From assembly GCA_002319875.1 (NCBI GenBank), contig DCFS01000292.1, positions 2,672 through 10,805 on the forward strand: a DNA stretch of 8,134 nucleotides, read 5' to 3'. The notes beneath the pieces are model-generated. The model had not been told where the DNA came from, ran no database searches, and saw nothing but the letters and a program-made list of their open reading frames with translations. Position numbers and translations under genes: made by a program. Positions 1 through 6,310 of this stretch are shown piece by piece (within the stretch, counting starts at the first letter, position 1; every line of letters begins with the position of its first letter). The stretch comes from Treponema sp. UBA1798. Lineage in GTDB: Bacteria; Spirochaetota; Spirochaetia; Treponematales; Treponemataceae.

Positions 1-500
1 GATGTTGGAGAAACAGTATATCCGCGTAGATGGGCCTCATAAATAACACTGTCACATAAGGGTATATTCAGCGGATGGTCCCCTTTCCAGTCAAAACCGC
101 TTTCATCTATTACAATACATTTAGGAAACAAAGACATATCGTCTGTTTCGAGTGATTTAAAAACCGATCCTGCAGAAAAAGCTTTTGCACAGGGATCAAA
201 TAAATGTTTACTGAAATCAAAACGAAAACCGGCAGCGGGCTGTGCAGGACCATCAACGCGGTATAAATACAAAACCCCGGCACCAATTCCCTGTATTTCC
301 ATATGCCACACATCTCCCGTACGGTTCTGTACAGGGTCAAAACGTATCGACTTAAACGGTTTACTGTCGCGGGAACTTTCGTATAATTCCAATACCACGC
401 TGGTGGCATTACGGCTGAACAGAGCAAAATTGACACCCCGAAGAGTAACAGAAGCACCCATAGGGTACGGAATACCTGCTACCATTTTAAGTATAGGCAT
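1..500 (-). CDS. glgX: Glycogen debranching enzyme (GlgX/isoamylase family), N-terminal part, runs off the left edge
   Basis: Reading the minus strand from ATG at 500 gives 166 codons open to the window edge. The protein begins MPILKMVAGIPYPMGAS and carries hallmarks of the GlgX/TreX group: GVNFALFSRNAT (residues 22-33) and WHMEIQG...YLYRVDGP (65-85), both typical of the N-terminal CBM48 beta-sandwich, then FDPCAKA (101-107), FDW (136-138) and VIYEAHLRGYT (152-162), the entry to the GH13 catalytic barrel. Family members hydrolyse alpha-1,6 branch linkages in glycogen limit dextrins in the cytoplasm and are usually about 650-720 residues, so roughly a quarter is present and the catalytic residues lie outside. 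An in-frame TAA at 512-510 fixes the 5' limit; ATG at 500 or at 485 (residue 6) are the possible starts, and neither has a Shine-Dalgarno. The gene diverges from era. Family assignment is firm; the choice between glycogen debranching and another isoamylase-type activity is inferred. Confidence 0.88.
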   Translation of the reverse strand, partial: MPILKMVAGIPYPMGASVTLRGVNFALFSRNATSVVLELYESSRDSKPFKSIRFDPVQNRTGDVWHMEIQGIGAGVLYLYRVDGPAQPAAGFRFDFSKHLFDPCAKAFSAGSVFKSLETDDMSLFPKCIVIDESGFDWKGDHPLNIPLCDSVIYEAHLRGYTVSPT

Positions 501-506
501 ATATAT

Positions 507-512
507 ATTTTA
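507..512 (-). promoter_or_regulatory. Possible -10 box for glgX, placed for a leaderless start
   Basis: On the minus strand TAAAAT (5/6 match to TATAAT) ends exactly 6 nt before the ATG at 500, so transcription would begin at or very near the start codon. No good -35 is visible and the region is AT-rich, so a chance match is quite possible. Confidence 0.3.
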
Positions 513-547
513 ACATAAAAAAACTATGGTAGCAATTAATTTTTCCA

Positions 548-558
548 TATACTATACT
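548..558 (+). promoter_or_regulatory. Possible overlapping -10 boxes for era
   Basis: TATACTATACT contains two overlapping TATACT hexamers (548-553 and 553-558), each 5/6 to the -10 consensus. The second ends 6 nt before ATG 565, which would put the transcription start on the A of the start codon. No convincing -35 lies 16-18 nt upstream. The site falls inside the longer reading frame that starts at 526 and so argues for the shorter Era start. Confidence 0.4.
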
Positions 559-564
559 GTATTC

Positions 565-1500
565 ATGAATGAAACCTCCAACCCCCCGGATCAAAAGGGA
601 ATTGAGCACTTAGAAAAAAAAACCGCCGTTGTAGCCATTATCGGCAGACCATCTTCAGGCAAATCCACATTCCTGAATACCGTATGTAGAGAACAGGTAT
701 CGATTGTGTCATCTTTTCCGCAGACGACACGCAATGCCATCAGAGGAATTGTCAATACATCTGAGGGACAAATAGTATTTATTGATACTCCCGGCTATCA
801 TGAATCAGATAAAAAGCTGAACCTGAAACTGCAGTCAGTAACCAGAGATCAGTTTGAAAGTTCAGACTGTCTTTTATATATACTGGACAGTACCCGGGAT
901 ATCGGAGAAGAAGAAGAAACTATAGCAGGAATGATAAAACCATATTCCGGGAAAACGGTTATTGCAATAAATAAAACAGACCTGCCCAATGCAGTGCCGG
1001 AAAAGGATAAACTGTTTCTGTTAAAAACATTTCCGGATATACTTCCGGACCGGATTTTTCAGATCTCCGCAAAGAAAAACAAAGGTCTTAATGACATTCT
1101 GAAAGCCTTATACCGTATAGCACCGGTTGCGCCGGAACTGTATCCTGAGGAATTCTATACGGATCAGGAAGTCGGATTCCGTATTTCGGAAATAATCAGA
1201 GGCCAGGCAATCAACAGACTTGAACAGGAATTACCTCATTCAGTCTACGTAAATATTGCAGACATGGAAATGAAAAAAGAGGGCAAACTCCTCTGGGTAC
1301 GGGCATTCCTCTGTGTTGAACGGGAAAGTCAGAAAGGAATCGTTATAGGAAAAAATGCTTCCATGATAAAAACGATCCGTATAGAATCAATCAAAGCCAT
1401 GCGGAAAATCTTTCCCTATTCTGTCGACCTTGACCTCCAGGTAAAAGTCGACAAAAACTGGCGTCAGAAAGACTCAGTACTTGCCAGACTTATACCTTAA
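565..1500 (+). CDS. era: GTPase Era, ribosome assembly factor
   Basis: Era binds 16S rRNA and assists small-subunit maturation. With the start at 565 the protein has 311 residues, close to the usual 295-310. The GTPase domain shows the P-loop GRPSSGKST (27-35; usual form GRPNVGKST), the switch I sequence QTTRNAIRGI (53-62), DTPG (74-77), NKTD (136-139) and SAK (168-170). A C-terminal KH domain follows, with ERESQKGIVIGK (253-263) and VKVDKNWR (293-300), characteristic of Era rather than other GTPases. An in-frame ATG at 526 would add MVAINFSIYYTVF, which is unlike Era and overlaps a likely -10 box, so 565 is preferred; neither start has a Shine-Dalgarno. One oddity is that the KH GXXG loop reads GKNA (262-265). 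The gene diverges from glgX and converges on the dehydrogenase gene. The family assignment is secure. Confidence 0.95.
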   Translation: MNETSNPPDQKGIEHLEKKTAVVAIIGRPSSGKSTFLNTVCREQVSIVSSFPQTTRNAIRGIVNTSEGQIVFIDTPGYHESDKKLNLKLQSVTRDQFESSDCLLYILDSTRDIGEEEETIAGMIKPYSGKTVIAINKTDLPNAVPEKDKLFLLKTFPDILPDRIFQISAKKNKGLNDILKALYRIAPVAPELYPEEFYTDQEVGFRISEIIRGQAINRLEQELPHSVYVNIADMEMKKEGKLLWVRAFLCVERESQKGIVIGKNASMIKTIRIESIKAMRKIFPYSVDLDLQVKVDKNWRQKDSVLARLIP

Positions 1501-1504
1501 GGAA

Positions 1505-1526
1505 CCAGCTGATTTTAGTCATCTGG
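1505..1526. terminator. Weak hairpin between convergent era and dehydrogenase genes
   Basis: CCAG (1505-1508) pairs with CTGG (1523-1526) and TGA (1510-1512) with TCA (1519-1521), separated by one C/T mismatch, around a 6-nt loop. It lies just after the era stop and before the opposing stop. On the plus strand it is followed by G and only three T; there is no T tract on the other strand. It may be a poor bidirectional terminator or chance. Confidence 0.3.
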
Positions 1527-1548
1527 GTTTAAGCGGAGGGGTATCGGA

Positions 1549-2565
1549 TCAGAGCCGGACTTTCTCCCTGGTAATTTCACCAAGTGTAAGTGCTCCGGTC
1601 ATACGCATCGTATCTTCCAGTTCACCGGCAAGCTTTTTTATATAACATTCGACGCCTGCTTCCGCCCCTCCATACACAGCAGTTACAAACGGCCGTGCGA
1701 TCAGAACAGCATCAGCACCGACTGCAAGGGCCTTGAATATATCGACTCCCGACCGTATGCCTCCGTCAACAAAAACAGTCATACTGCCCGCAACGGCATC
1801 GACGATATCCTGCAGGACCTCTGCCGTTGACGGACACTGATCAAGGACCCGTCCGCCGTGATTTGAAACGATAACTGCGGAAGCACCCGCTTCTTTTGCT
1901 TTCAGTGCGCCCTGTACGGTCATTATTCCCTTTATGACAAAAGGAACTCCGCAGGCTTTTATGACATCTGCCAGTTCTTCTACAGATTTACTGCCGGCCG
2001 GCGGATCAAGATTCTGAAGGAAAGGAAGTCCCGCAGCATCTATATCCATTGCAACCGCAAACGGTTTTGCAGCACGGATAAGAGCCATTTTCTCTTTTAT
2101 CGTATCCAGATTCCAGGGTTTTACCGTCGGAACTCCAACGCCTCCGGATTCAGCGATAGCTTTTGTTGCAGCCTTCATTACATCAGGATTGGTACCATCG
2201 CCGGTAAAAGCCGCGATGCCTGCCTTCGCACAGGCTGAAACAAGGACACGGTTATATGCAATATCATCATAGTTATCTCCATAATGCAGCTGCACTGCTC
2301 CGACAGGACCTGCAAAAAATGGATATCTGAAAACTTTACCGAATAATTTGAACTCTGTATTCACCGGTTTCTGTTTATAGATCGTATCCATATTGATACG
2401 GATATCCTGCCATGCATCATAATTCCGGATTGCAACATCACCTGTTCCTTTGGCACCCGGACCCGGTATATGATTTCTGCATACAATACCATTACACACA
2501 GGGCAGACCTTGCATGTATTGCCGATATTTTTCCGGGCACTTTCAAGTAATTCCTGATACGTCAT
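1549..2565 (-). CDS. FMN-dependent alpha-hydroxy-acid dehydrogenase family protein with N-terminal cysteine cluster
   Basis: A 338-residue TIM-barrel flavoprotein of the lactate dehydrogenase/glycolate oxidase (FMN_dh) family, expected to oxidise a 2-hydroxy acid in the cytoplasm. Visible family marks are K212 in FVIKGIMT, the active-site motif SNHGGRVLD (234-242, catalytic His236), DGGIRSGVDIFKALAVGADAV (267-287, phosphate-binding and Arg271) and ARPF (290-293). It is shorter than classical LldD (about 380). Its N-terminus carries C18, C21, C24 and C29 (CX2CX2CX4C) followed by PGPGAKGTG, a form I associate with an anaerobe subgroup usually annotated only as alpha-hydroxy-acid oxidising protein. 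A strong GGAGG (2572-2576) sits 6 nt before the ATG. It is last in the minus-strand cluster, 47 nt after the pseudouridine synthase gene. The barrel assignment is firm; the substrate is unknown and no gene symbol is justified. Type 2 isopentenyl-diphosphate isomerase is a more distant alternative. Confidence 0.85.
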   Translation of the reverse strand: MTYQELLESARKNIGNTCKVCPVCNGIVCRNHIPGPGAKGTGDVAIRNYDAWQDIRINMDTIYKQKPVNTEFKLFGKVFRYPFFAGPVGAVQLHYGDNYDDIAYNRVLVSACAKAGIAAFTGDGTNPDVMKAATKAIAESGGVGVPTVKPWNLDTIKEKMALIRAAKPFAVAMDIDAAGLPFLQNLDPPAGSKSVEELADVIKACGVPFVIKGIMTVQGALKAKEAGASAVIVSNHGGRVLDQCPSTAEVLQDIVDAVAGSMTVFVDGGIRSGVDIFKALAVGADAVLIARPFVTAVYGGAEAGVECYIKKLAGELEDTMRMTGALTLGEITREKVRL

Positions 2566-2611
2566 TTAACACCTCCGTTTTCATTTGCTATCACCGGTTA
2601 AAGCTCTCTGC

Positions 2612-3979
2612 TTAAAAATCCGGATTACTCCGGAATTCCAGTTTCTTCCCGGTTAAAGGATGCATAAAACATATATAACAGGCATGCAGCATAAGACGAT
2701 CTCCCGCTTCCTGTGTTCCATAGAGTCTGTCTCCTGCAACCGGCAATCCGAGCCCATGAACATCAGCAGCGGCAAGCCGCAGCTGATGCGTTCTGCCCGT
2801 CAGAGGGGTAAATTCCACACGGGTCCTGATTCTCAGTTTTCCACCCTTTCTTATTCTTTCTTCCTTGATCTTTTTCCACAGGGTTACTCCTGTTTTACCG
2901 TTAACGGCATCAAAAATCTGGTGCGGTCTGTTTTCAGGATCAAGCCGGAACGGGAGTTCTATACGGCCTTCTCTCTGCCCGGGAACAGCGGCCAAACCGG
3001 AAGCATCTTCAAGTCTTCCCTCCAGCAGTGCAATATAACGTTTCAGAACAGTCCCATTCTGAAACTGTATGGACAGATTCCGCTGCGCTTCAGCCGTAAA
3101 AGCAAGCACAAGCAGTCCTGATGTATCCTGATCAAGCCGGTGCACGGATGGCTGCACTATACACTGGGGAAAAAGTATTCTGAGGCGGTTAACGACACAA
3201 TCCTGGTTCTCCTCTCCCCGTCCGGGCACAGAGAGAAGTCCGGACGGTTTATTGACAACCAGCAGGCATTCGTCCCGATAGACAATCTCCAGACCAAGCA
3301 TAACAGGCAGTATAACCCGGCAACGCTCATCGCATGGAGGGAAAAAAGATACAGGCTGGTCCGATTCCCTGCGTATACCGTTATATAAAAATTCGGCAAG
3401 ACTTACCGGTCTCAAACCATTCTGAAACGCAAAGTTTACAAGTTTGGGAGCACAGCAGTCACCGGTTCCCGTAGGAGGCCGTTTTCTCAGATGCAAATCA
3501 GAAAATGTCCTTACCGCACCATCCATACAGTAAAAATGGTAAAGTTCCGATACAGCTTTCAGCGATTCATCGGTATAGCTGTTCCGTACCCGTTTCAACA
3601 AGAGATATTCTGCTAAATCATGTTCATTTTTGATGCGTTCTGTCAGCTTATGAATTCTTGCGTCATTTTTTTTCATTACCGTATAAAATTGAGGCACATC
3701 AAACAGAGGAGGTACCCAACCCGGAATCAGCCAGTGACCACTCAGTTTACCGGAAAACGCTTTCAGTACGACTTCCTTCCCCCGGCTGTCCAGGCATACC
3801 AGGACACCGAACATTTCCCTGTCTGCCACCCGATAATAAGGTAAATCAGATTCCGGTTTTATAAAAACCTCAACCTCCCCGTCAAGATGAATATCTTCCG
3901 GCGAGAGACCACGCTCAAGAGCAGCATAAAGTTGCAGGCAATATGCTTTTGCCTTTTCTTCCGGGAACGGTGGAAACAT
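2612..3979 (-). CDS. RluA-family RNA pseudouridine synthase with a long N-terminal extension
   Basis: The C-terminal half (about 231-455) is an RluA-type synthase that isomerises uridine to pseudouridine in rRNA or tRNA: IVYRDECLLVVNKPSGLLSVPG (232-253), the catalytic motif HRLDQDTSGLLVLA (280-293, nucleophile Asp283), KRYIALLEG (313-321), PLTGRTHQLRLA (392-403) and GDRLYG (416-421). No S4 domain is seen. The first 230 residues are a separate region with KAFSG (73-77), PPTGTGDCCAPKL (168-180) and FFPPCDERC (212-220). I recall similar extensions in longer RluA-like proteins but know of no defined function for them. At 455 residues it is about twice the size of E. coli RluA. The ATG overlaps the rpiA stop by one base (TAATG), with little Shine-Dalgarno, suggesting translational coupling. 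The target site (tRNA U32, 23S U746 or another) cannot be told from sequence. Confidence 0.88.
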   Translation of the reverse strand: MFPPFPEEKAKAYCLQLYAALERGLSPEDIHLDGEVEVFIKPESDLPYYRVADREMFGVLVCLDSRGKEVVLKAFSGKLSGHWLIPGWVPPLFDVPQFYTVMKKNDARIHKLTERIKNEHDLAEYLLLKRVRNSYTDESLKAVSELYHFYCMDGAVRTFSDLHLRKRPPTGTGDCCAPKLVNFAFQNGLRPVSLAEFLYNGIRRESDQPVSFFPPCDERCRVILPVMLGLEIVYRDECLLVVNKPSGLLSVPGRGEENQDCVVNRLRILFPQCIVQPSVHRLDQDTSGLLVLAFTAEAQRNLSIQFQNGTVLKRYIALLEGRLEDASGLAAVPGQREGRIELPFRLDPENRPHQIFDAVNGKTGVTLWKKIKEERIRKGGKLRIRTRVEFTPLTGRTHQLRLAAADVHGLGLPVAGDRLYGTQEAGDRLMLHACYICFMHPLTGKKLEFRSNPDF

Positions 3980-4701
3980 TATCGCTGTTCTACTGCCCCG
4001 TCAGGTTTTGCAATAAATACAACAGGATGATTCTTTGTAAAAAAACCAACCTCAACGACTCCGGGTATCACATTGATGGTGTTTTCCATTTCAGCAGGAT
4101 TTACCGGAATTTGCCACAGACAGTCAAGTATCTGATTACCGTTATCAGTAATAACGGGCCCGCATTTACGTACCGCTTCCCTGAGAGAACATAAAGCTCC
4201 CAGTTTTTCGAGTGCTGTTATTACCGGTATACGTGCCTCTCCGATAATTTCAACCGGTAAAGGGAATCCTGTTCCAAGTGTCGGCACGCTTTTTGAGGAA
4301 TCGGCAACGATGATAAAACAGTCAGAATTATATGCAACGACTTTCTCCCGGAGCAATGCCGCACCGCCGCCTTTTATCAGGTTACTGCCGGGGTCTATTT
4401 CGTCAGCGCCATCTATCGACAGATCCAGATGGCCGCCGATAATACGGTCATTAATTGAGTACACAGGGATTCCGAGATCCTGACAGGCGTTCGCTGTCTG
4501 AAAACTTGTAACGACAGCCTTTATATTCTTTATTCTACCGTCCCTTATATATTCCGACAGACGTTCTACCGCTGGCATAGCCGTTGACCCGGTACCGAGA
4601 CCTATTTTCATGCCCGAAAATATTTTACCGTCCGTAACCAGCGTGTCTACCGCTGTCGTTGCGGCAAGTTTTTTCTGCTCATTCTGAGACAGTTCCTGCA
4701 T
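3979..4701 (-). CDS. rpiA: Ribose-5-phosphate isomerase A
   Basis: It interconverts ribose 5-phosphate and ribulose 5-phosphate in the non-oxidative pentose phosphate pathway. The 240-residue protein starting at 4701 shows the phosphate-binding GLGTGSTA (34-41), IDGADEID (96-103, holding Asp97 and Asp100), KGGGAALLREK (110-120, Lys110 and Glu119) and ADSSK (133-137). The spacing of these four residues equals that of E. coli Asp81, Asp84, Lys94 and Glu103. An upstream in-frame ATG at 4734 would add 11 residues, but its only purine-rich stretch lies 1 nt away; ATG 4701 has GGGAG 6 nt upstream and is preferred. The chosen start overlaps the 3' end of aroDE by 23 nt, and the stop overlaps the next start as TAATG, so co-translation is likely. 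RpiA supports the supply of erythrose 4-phosphate, the shikimate pathway precursor, which fits its partner gene. Confidence 0.95.
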   Translation of the reverse strand: MQELSQNEQKKLAATTAVDTLVTDGKIFSGMKIGLGTGSTAMPAVERLSEYIRDGRIKNIKAVVTSFQTANACQDLGIPVYSINDRIIGGHLDLSIDGADEIDPGSNLIKGGGAALLREKVVAYNSDCFIIVADSSKSVPTLGTGFPLPVEIIGEARIPVITALEKLGALCSLREAVRKCGPVITDNGNQILDCLWQIPVNPAEMENTINVIPGVVEVGFFTKNHPVVFIAKPDGAVEQR

Positions 4702-6190
4702 AATCGACTCCCGTAAAAATCTTAAATTGTTCATACCCCTGATATTTCAGCATCGGTAATCCGTTCGAAACTTTACAGCCGGCAGACAGAGCCCGCTTCA
4801 TAACCGGTGTCATTTCAGGAAAGTATATAATATCAAACAATTTTTCAGAACCATTGAACGTATAAAACCATAACGGATCATTCGATTCATCTGCAGAAGA
4901 ATCGGACCCCATTCCTTTGGATGTCGTTTGAATAATCAGATCTGAATACTTTGCAAGCATTCCGGCTGAATCAGATTCAAGAGCTGCATATTTAAAATTG
5001 AATTCTTCCGCAAGACTCTTTGCCCTTAAAACAGTTCTGTTAAATATGCAGGCCTTTCCGCCGAGTTCATAAACTGCATCAGCTACAGCCTTTGCAGCTC
5101 CACCGGCGCCTATTATCGCTGTCCTGAAATGTTTCAAATTTTTTACGCCAAGGAAATGTTTCAACGCTTCCCTGATTCCGGTGACATCGGTATTATATCC
5201 ATGCCATCCGTCTTTTTCCTTCACAATCGTATTGCAGGCACCTATTTCCATAACACCGGATGAACTTACCGCCAATTCCGGAAGTACAGTCTCCTTAAAA
5301 GGAATCGTTACCGAATACCCTGACAAACCGACTTCCTCCGCAAACTCAAGCGCCTGGACAATATCCGGAGAACAGACCGGGATATACACAGCATTCAGAT
5401 CATGCGTATGGTAACCTGCATTATGCAGTTCCGGACTGGAAGTCCGTTCAAGCGGATATCCTGTTATTCCGAAAATTCTCGTATCGTCACCGATTTCATG
5501 AAAATGATAGATATCCTTCAAAGTAACCGGATCGATATGGCCGATTGATTTCATTTCCTTTCCTGCATCGGCAGGAGAAACGAAAGTCAGGTACGAACGA
5601 AGTTTGTCGGCAAGAATCCGTGTCGGCAGCCCGAAGTTTCCCATACCGCACAGAATGTGATCATACTTTTTCATTGCTTTGCATTCCCTGAACATCCGGG
5701 TAACATCGGAAAGGTTGTGCGGACGGCAGGCTATTTTGGGAATTTCATATCCGGTTTTACACATTGCACTGAAACGTCCTGCCAGATCCGTAACGGGATT
5801 ATTCATGTCGTGGAAGCTGCGGATAATATGCGTTCCAAACGCAAATGCTGCATCCTGAAGACTCGGAATATGAAAATCTTCTTCAAAATCAACATATGCA
5901 AAATTATTCCGCGGATTCTGATCTGCAAAAGCCAGTGCACGTGCAAACAGCATGGTGCGGGCTGCTTCGCCACCGTTATACAGGCCCCCGTCAATTCTGC
6001 GTCTGATCGTCAGGATCGTCGGCAGCTGAACCAGCTTCGGAAACTTTCTGATTTCCAGAAGTTCATCTTCTTCAAGATAATCTGCCCGCAGTTCCAGCAT
6101 ATCTACATAATTTCTGTATACATCGGCAAGTTTGACATCTTCGGCAATCGTTTTTCCTGAAAGCGTAAGGCAAACAAGTGGAAATTTCAC
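4679..6190 (-). CDS. aroDE: Bifunctional 3-dehydroquinate dehydratase (type I) / shikimate dehydrogenase
   Basis: A 503-residue fusion catalysing shikimate pathway steps 3 and 4 in the cytoplasm. Residues 1-230 are type I dehydroquinate dehydratase: ELRADYLE (33-40), TIRRR (61-65), catalytic His127 in RSFHD, Schiff-base Lys152 in IPKIACRP, and Arg191 in GLPTR. Residues 238-503 are AroE: GITGYPLERTSSPELHN (241-257), catalytic Lys299 in TIPFKE, Asp335 in GYNTD, the NADP-binding GAGGAAKA (361-368) with NRT (384-386), TTSKGM (422-427), and Gln484 near the C-terminus. Two deviations stand out: the dehydratase lid motif SAPGQ is replaced by KSIGH (214-218), and the shikimate-binding S-x-S reads T-S-S (250-252). 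The start is GTG, preceded by GAGGGG at 7 nt spacing. It is the first gene of the minus-strand cluster. The fusion is unbroken by stops or frameshifts. This gene architecture is known from treponemes and chlamydiae and is the main taxonomic clue in the window. Confidence 0.95.
   Translation of the reverse strand: MKFPLVCLTLSGKTIAEDVKLADVYRNYVDMLELRADYLEEDELLEIRKFPKLVQLPTILTIRRRIDGGLYNGGEAARTMLFARALAFADQNPRNNFAYVDFEEDFHIPSLQDAAFAFGTHIIRSFHDMNNPVTDLAGRFSAMCKTGYEIPKIACRPHNLSDVTRMFRECKAMKKYDHILCGMGNFGLPTRILADKLRSYLTFVSPADAGKEMKSIGHIDPVTLKDIYHFHEIGDDTRIFGITGYPLERTSSPELHNAGYHTHDLNAVYIPVCSPDIVQALEFAEEVGLSGYSVTIPFKETVLPELAVSSSGVMEIGACNTIVKEKDGWHGYNTDVTGIREALKHFLGVKNLKHFRTAIIGAGGAAKAVADAVYELGGKACIFNRTVLRAKSLAEEFNFKYAALESDSAGMLAKYSDLIIQTTSKGMGSDSSADESNDPLWFYTFNGSEKLFDIIYFPEMTPVMKRALSAGCKVSNGLPMLKYQGYEQFKIFTGVDYAGTVSE
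4708..4712 (-). promoter_or_regulatory. Ribosome binding site that selects the rpiA start
   Basis: On the minus strand GGGAG lies 6 nt before ATG 4701, inside the end of aroDE. The competing ATG at 4734 has AGGGG only 1 nt away, too close to work normally. Confidence 0.6.
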
Positions 6191-6197
6191 GGGAATA

Positions 6198-6203
6198 CCC
6201 CTC
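6198..6203 (-). promoter_or_regulatory. Ribosome binding site for the GTG start of aroDE
   Basis: GAGGGG on the minus strand is 7 nt upstream of the GTG at 6190, supporting this non-ATG start. The resulting N-terminus MKFPLVCLTLSG matches the first strand expected of a type I dehydratase barrel. Confidence 0.6.
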
Positions 6204-6230
6204 GCACTGCGTAAAAATACAACCTAAAAT

Positions 6231-6236
6231 ATTTTA
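6231..6236 (-). promoter_or_regulatory. Possible -10 box for aroDE
   Basis: TAAAAT on the minus strand would give a leader of roughly 35 nt before the GTG. No good -35 is seen at normal spacing. The palindromic TATACT at 6262-6267 is an alternative, giving a leader near 65 nt. Confidence 0.25.
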
Positions 6237-6260
6237 CTTTTAAGATGGAACAATTTATGG

Positions 6261-6270
6261 TAGTATACTA
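6261..6270 (+). promoter_or_regulatory. -10 region of nhaC, within a perfect 10-bp palindrome
   Basis: TAGTATACTA is its own reverse complement and contains TATACT on each strand (6264-6269 on plus). On plus, TTAAGA (6240-6245) stands 18 nt upstream as a 4/6 match to the -35 consensus. Transcription would start near 6276, giving a leader of about 35 nt, too short for a riboswitch. Because the palindrome reads as TATACT both ways, it could also serve aroDE. Confidence 0.45.
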
Positions 6271-6296
6271 TATCTTTTTGCTTTATAAAAGTGTAT

Positions 6297-6301
6297 AGGA
6301 G
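6297..6301 (+). promoter_or_regulatory. Ribosome binding site of nhaC
   Basis: AGGAG lies 9 nt before the ATG at 6311, acceptable spacing, and supports that start. Confidence 0.7.
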
Positions 6302-6310
6302 ATATCTTTT

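Noticed and set aside
110..457. 115-codon minus-strand frame with a hydrophobic N-terminus
   Set aside because: It lies in another frame of the same strand as the clear glgX-like reading frame, has no family resemblance, and its signal-like start is a by-product of frame shift.
526..564. Longer Era start at ATG 526
   Set aside because: The 13 added residues do not resemble Era, there is no Shine-Dalgarno, and the likely -10 boxes fall inside this stretch.
2566..2611. Promoter or terminator between the pseudouridine synthase and dehydrogenase genes
   Set aside because: Only the Shine-Dalgarno of the dehydrogenase gene is evident; no T-tailed hairpin or -10/-35 pair is seen.
2660..3121. 153-codon plus-strand frame antisense to the pseudouridine synthase gene
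   Set aside because: It is a shadow of the conserved catalytic domain on the other strand; no domain is recognisable.
5657..6160. 167-codon plus-strand frame antisense to aroDE
   Set aside because: It sits fully inside the well-supported dehydratase domain, is rich in Cys/Ile/Lys/His with no recognisable motif, and lacks a Shine-Dalgarno worth noting.
6191..6310. Riboswitch or sodium-responsive leader before nhaC
   Set aside because: The predicted leader from the -10 box to the ATG is only about 35 nt, with no stem structure or known aptamer motif.
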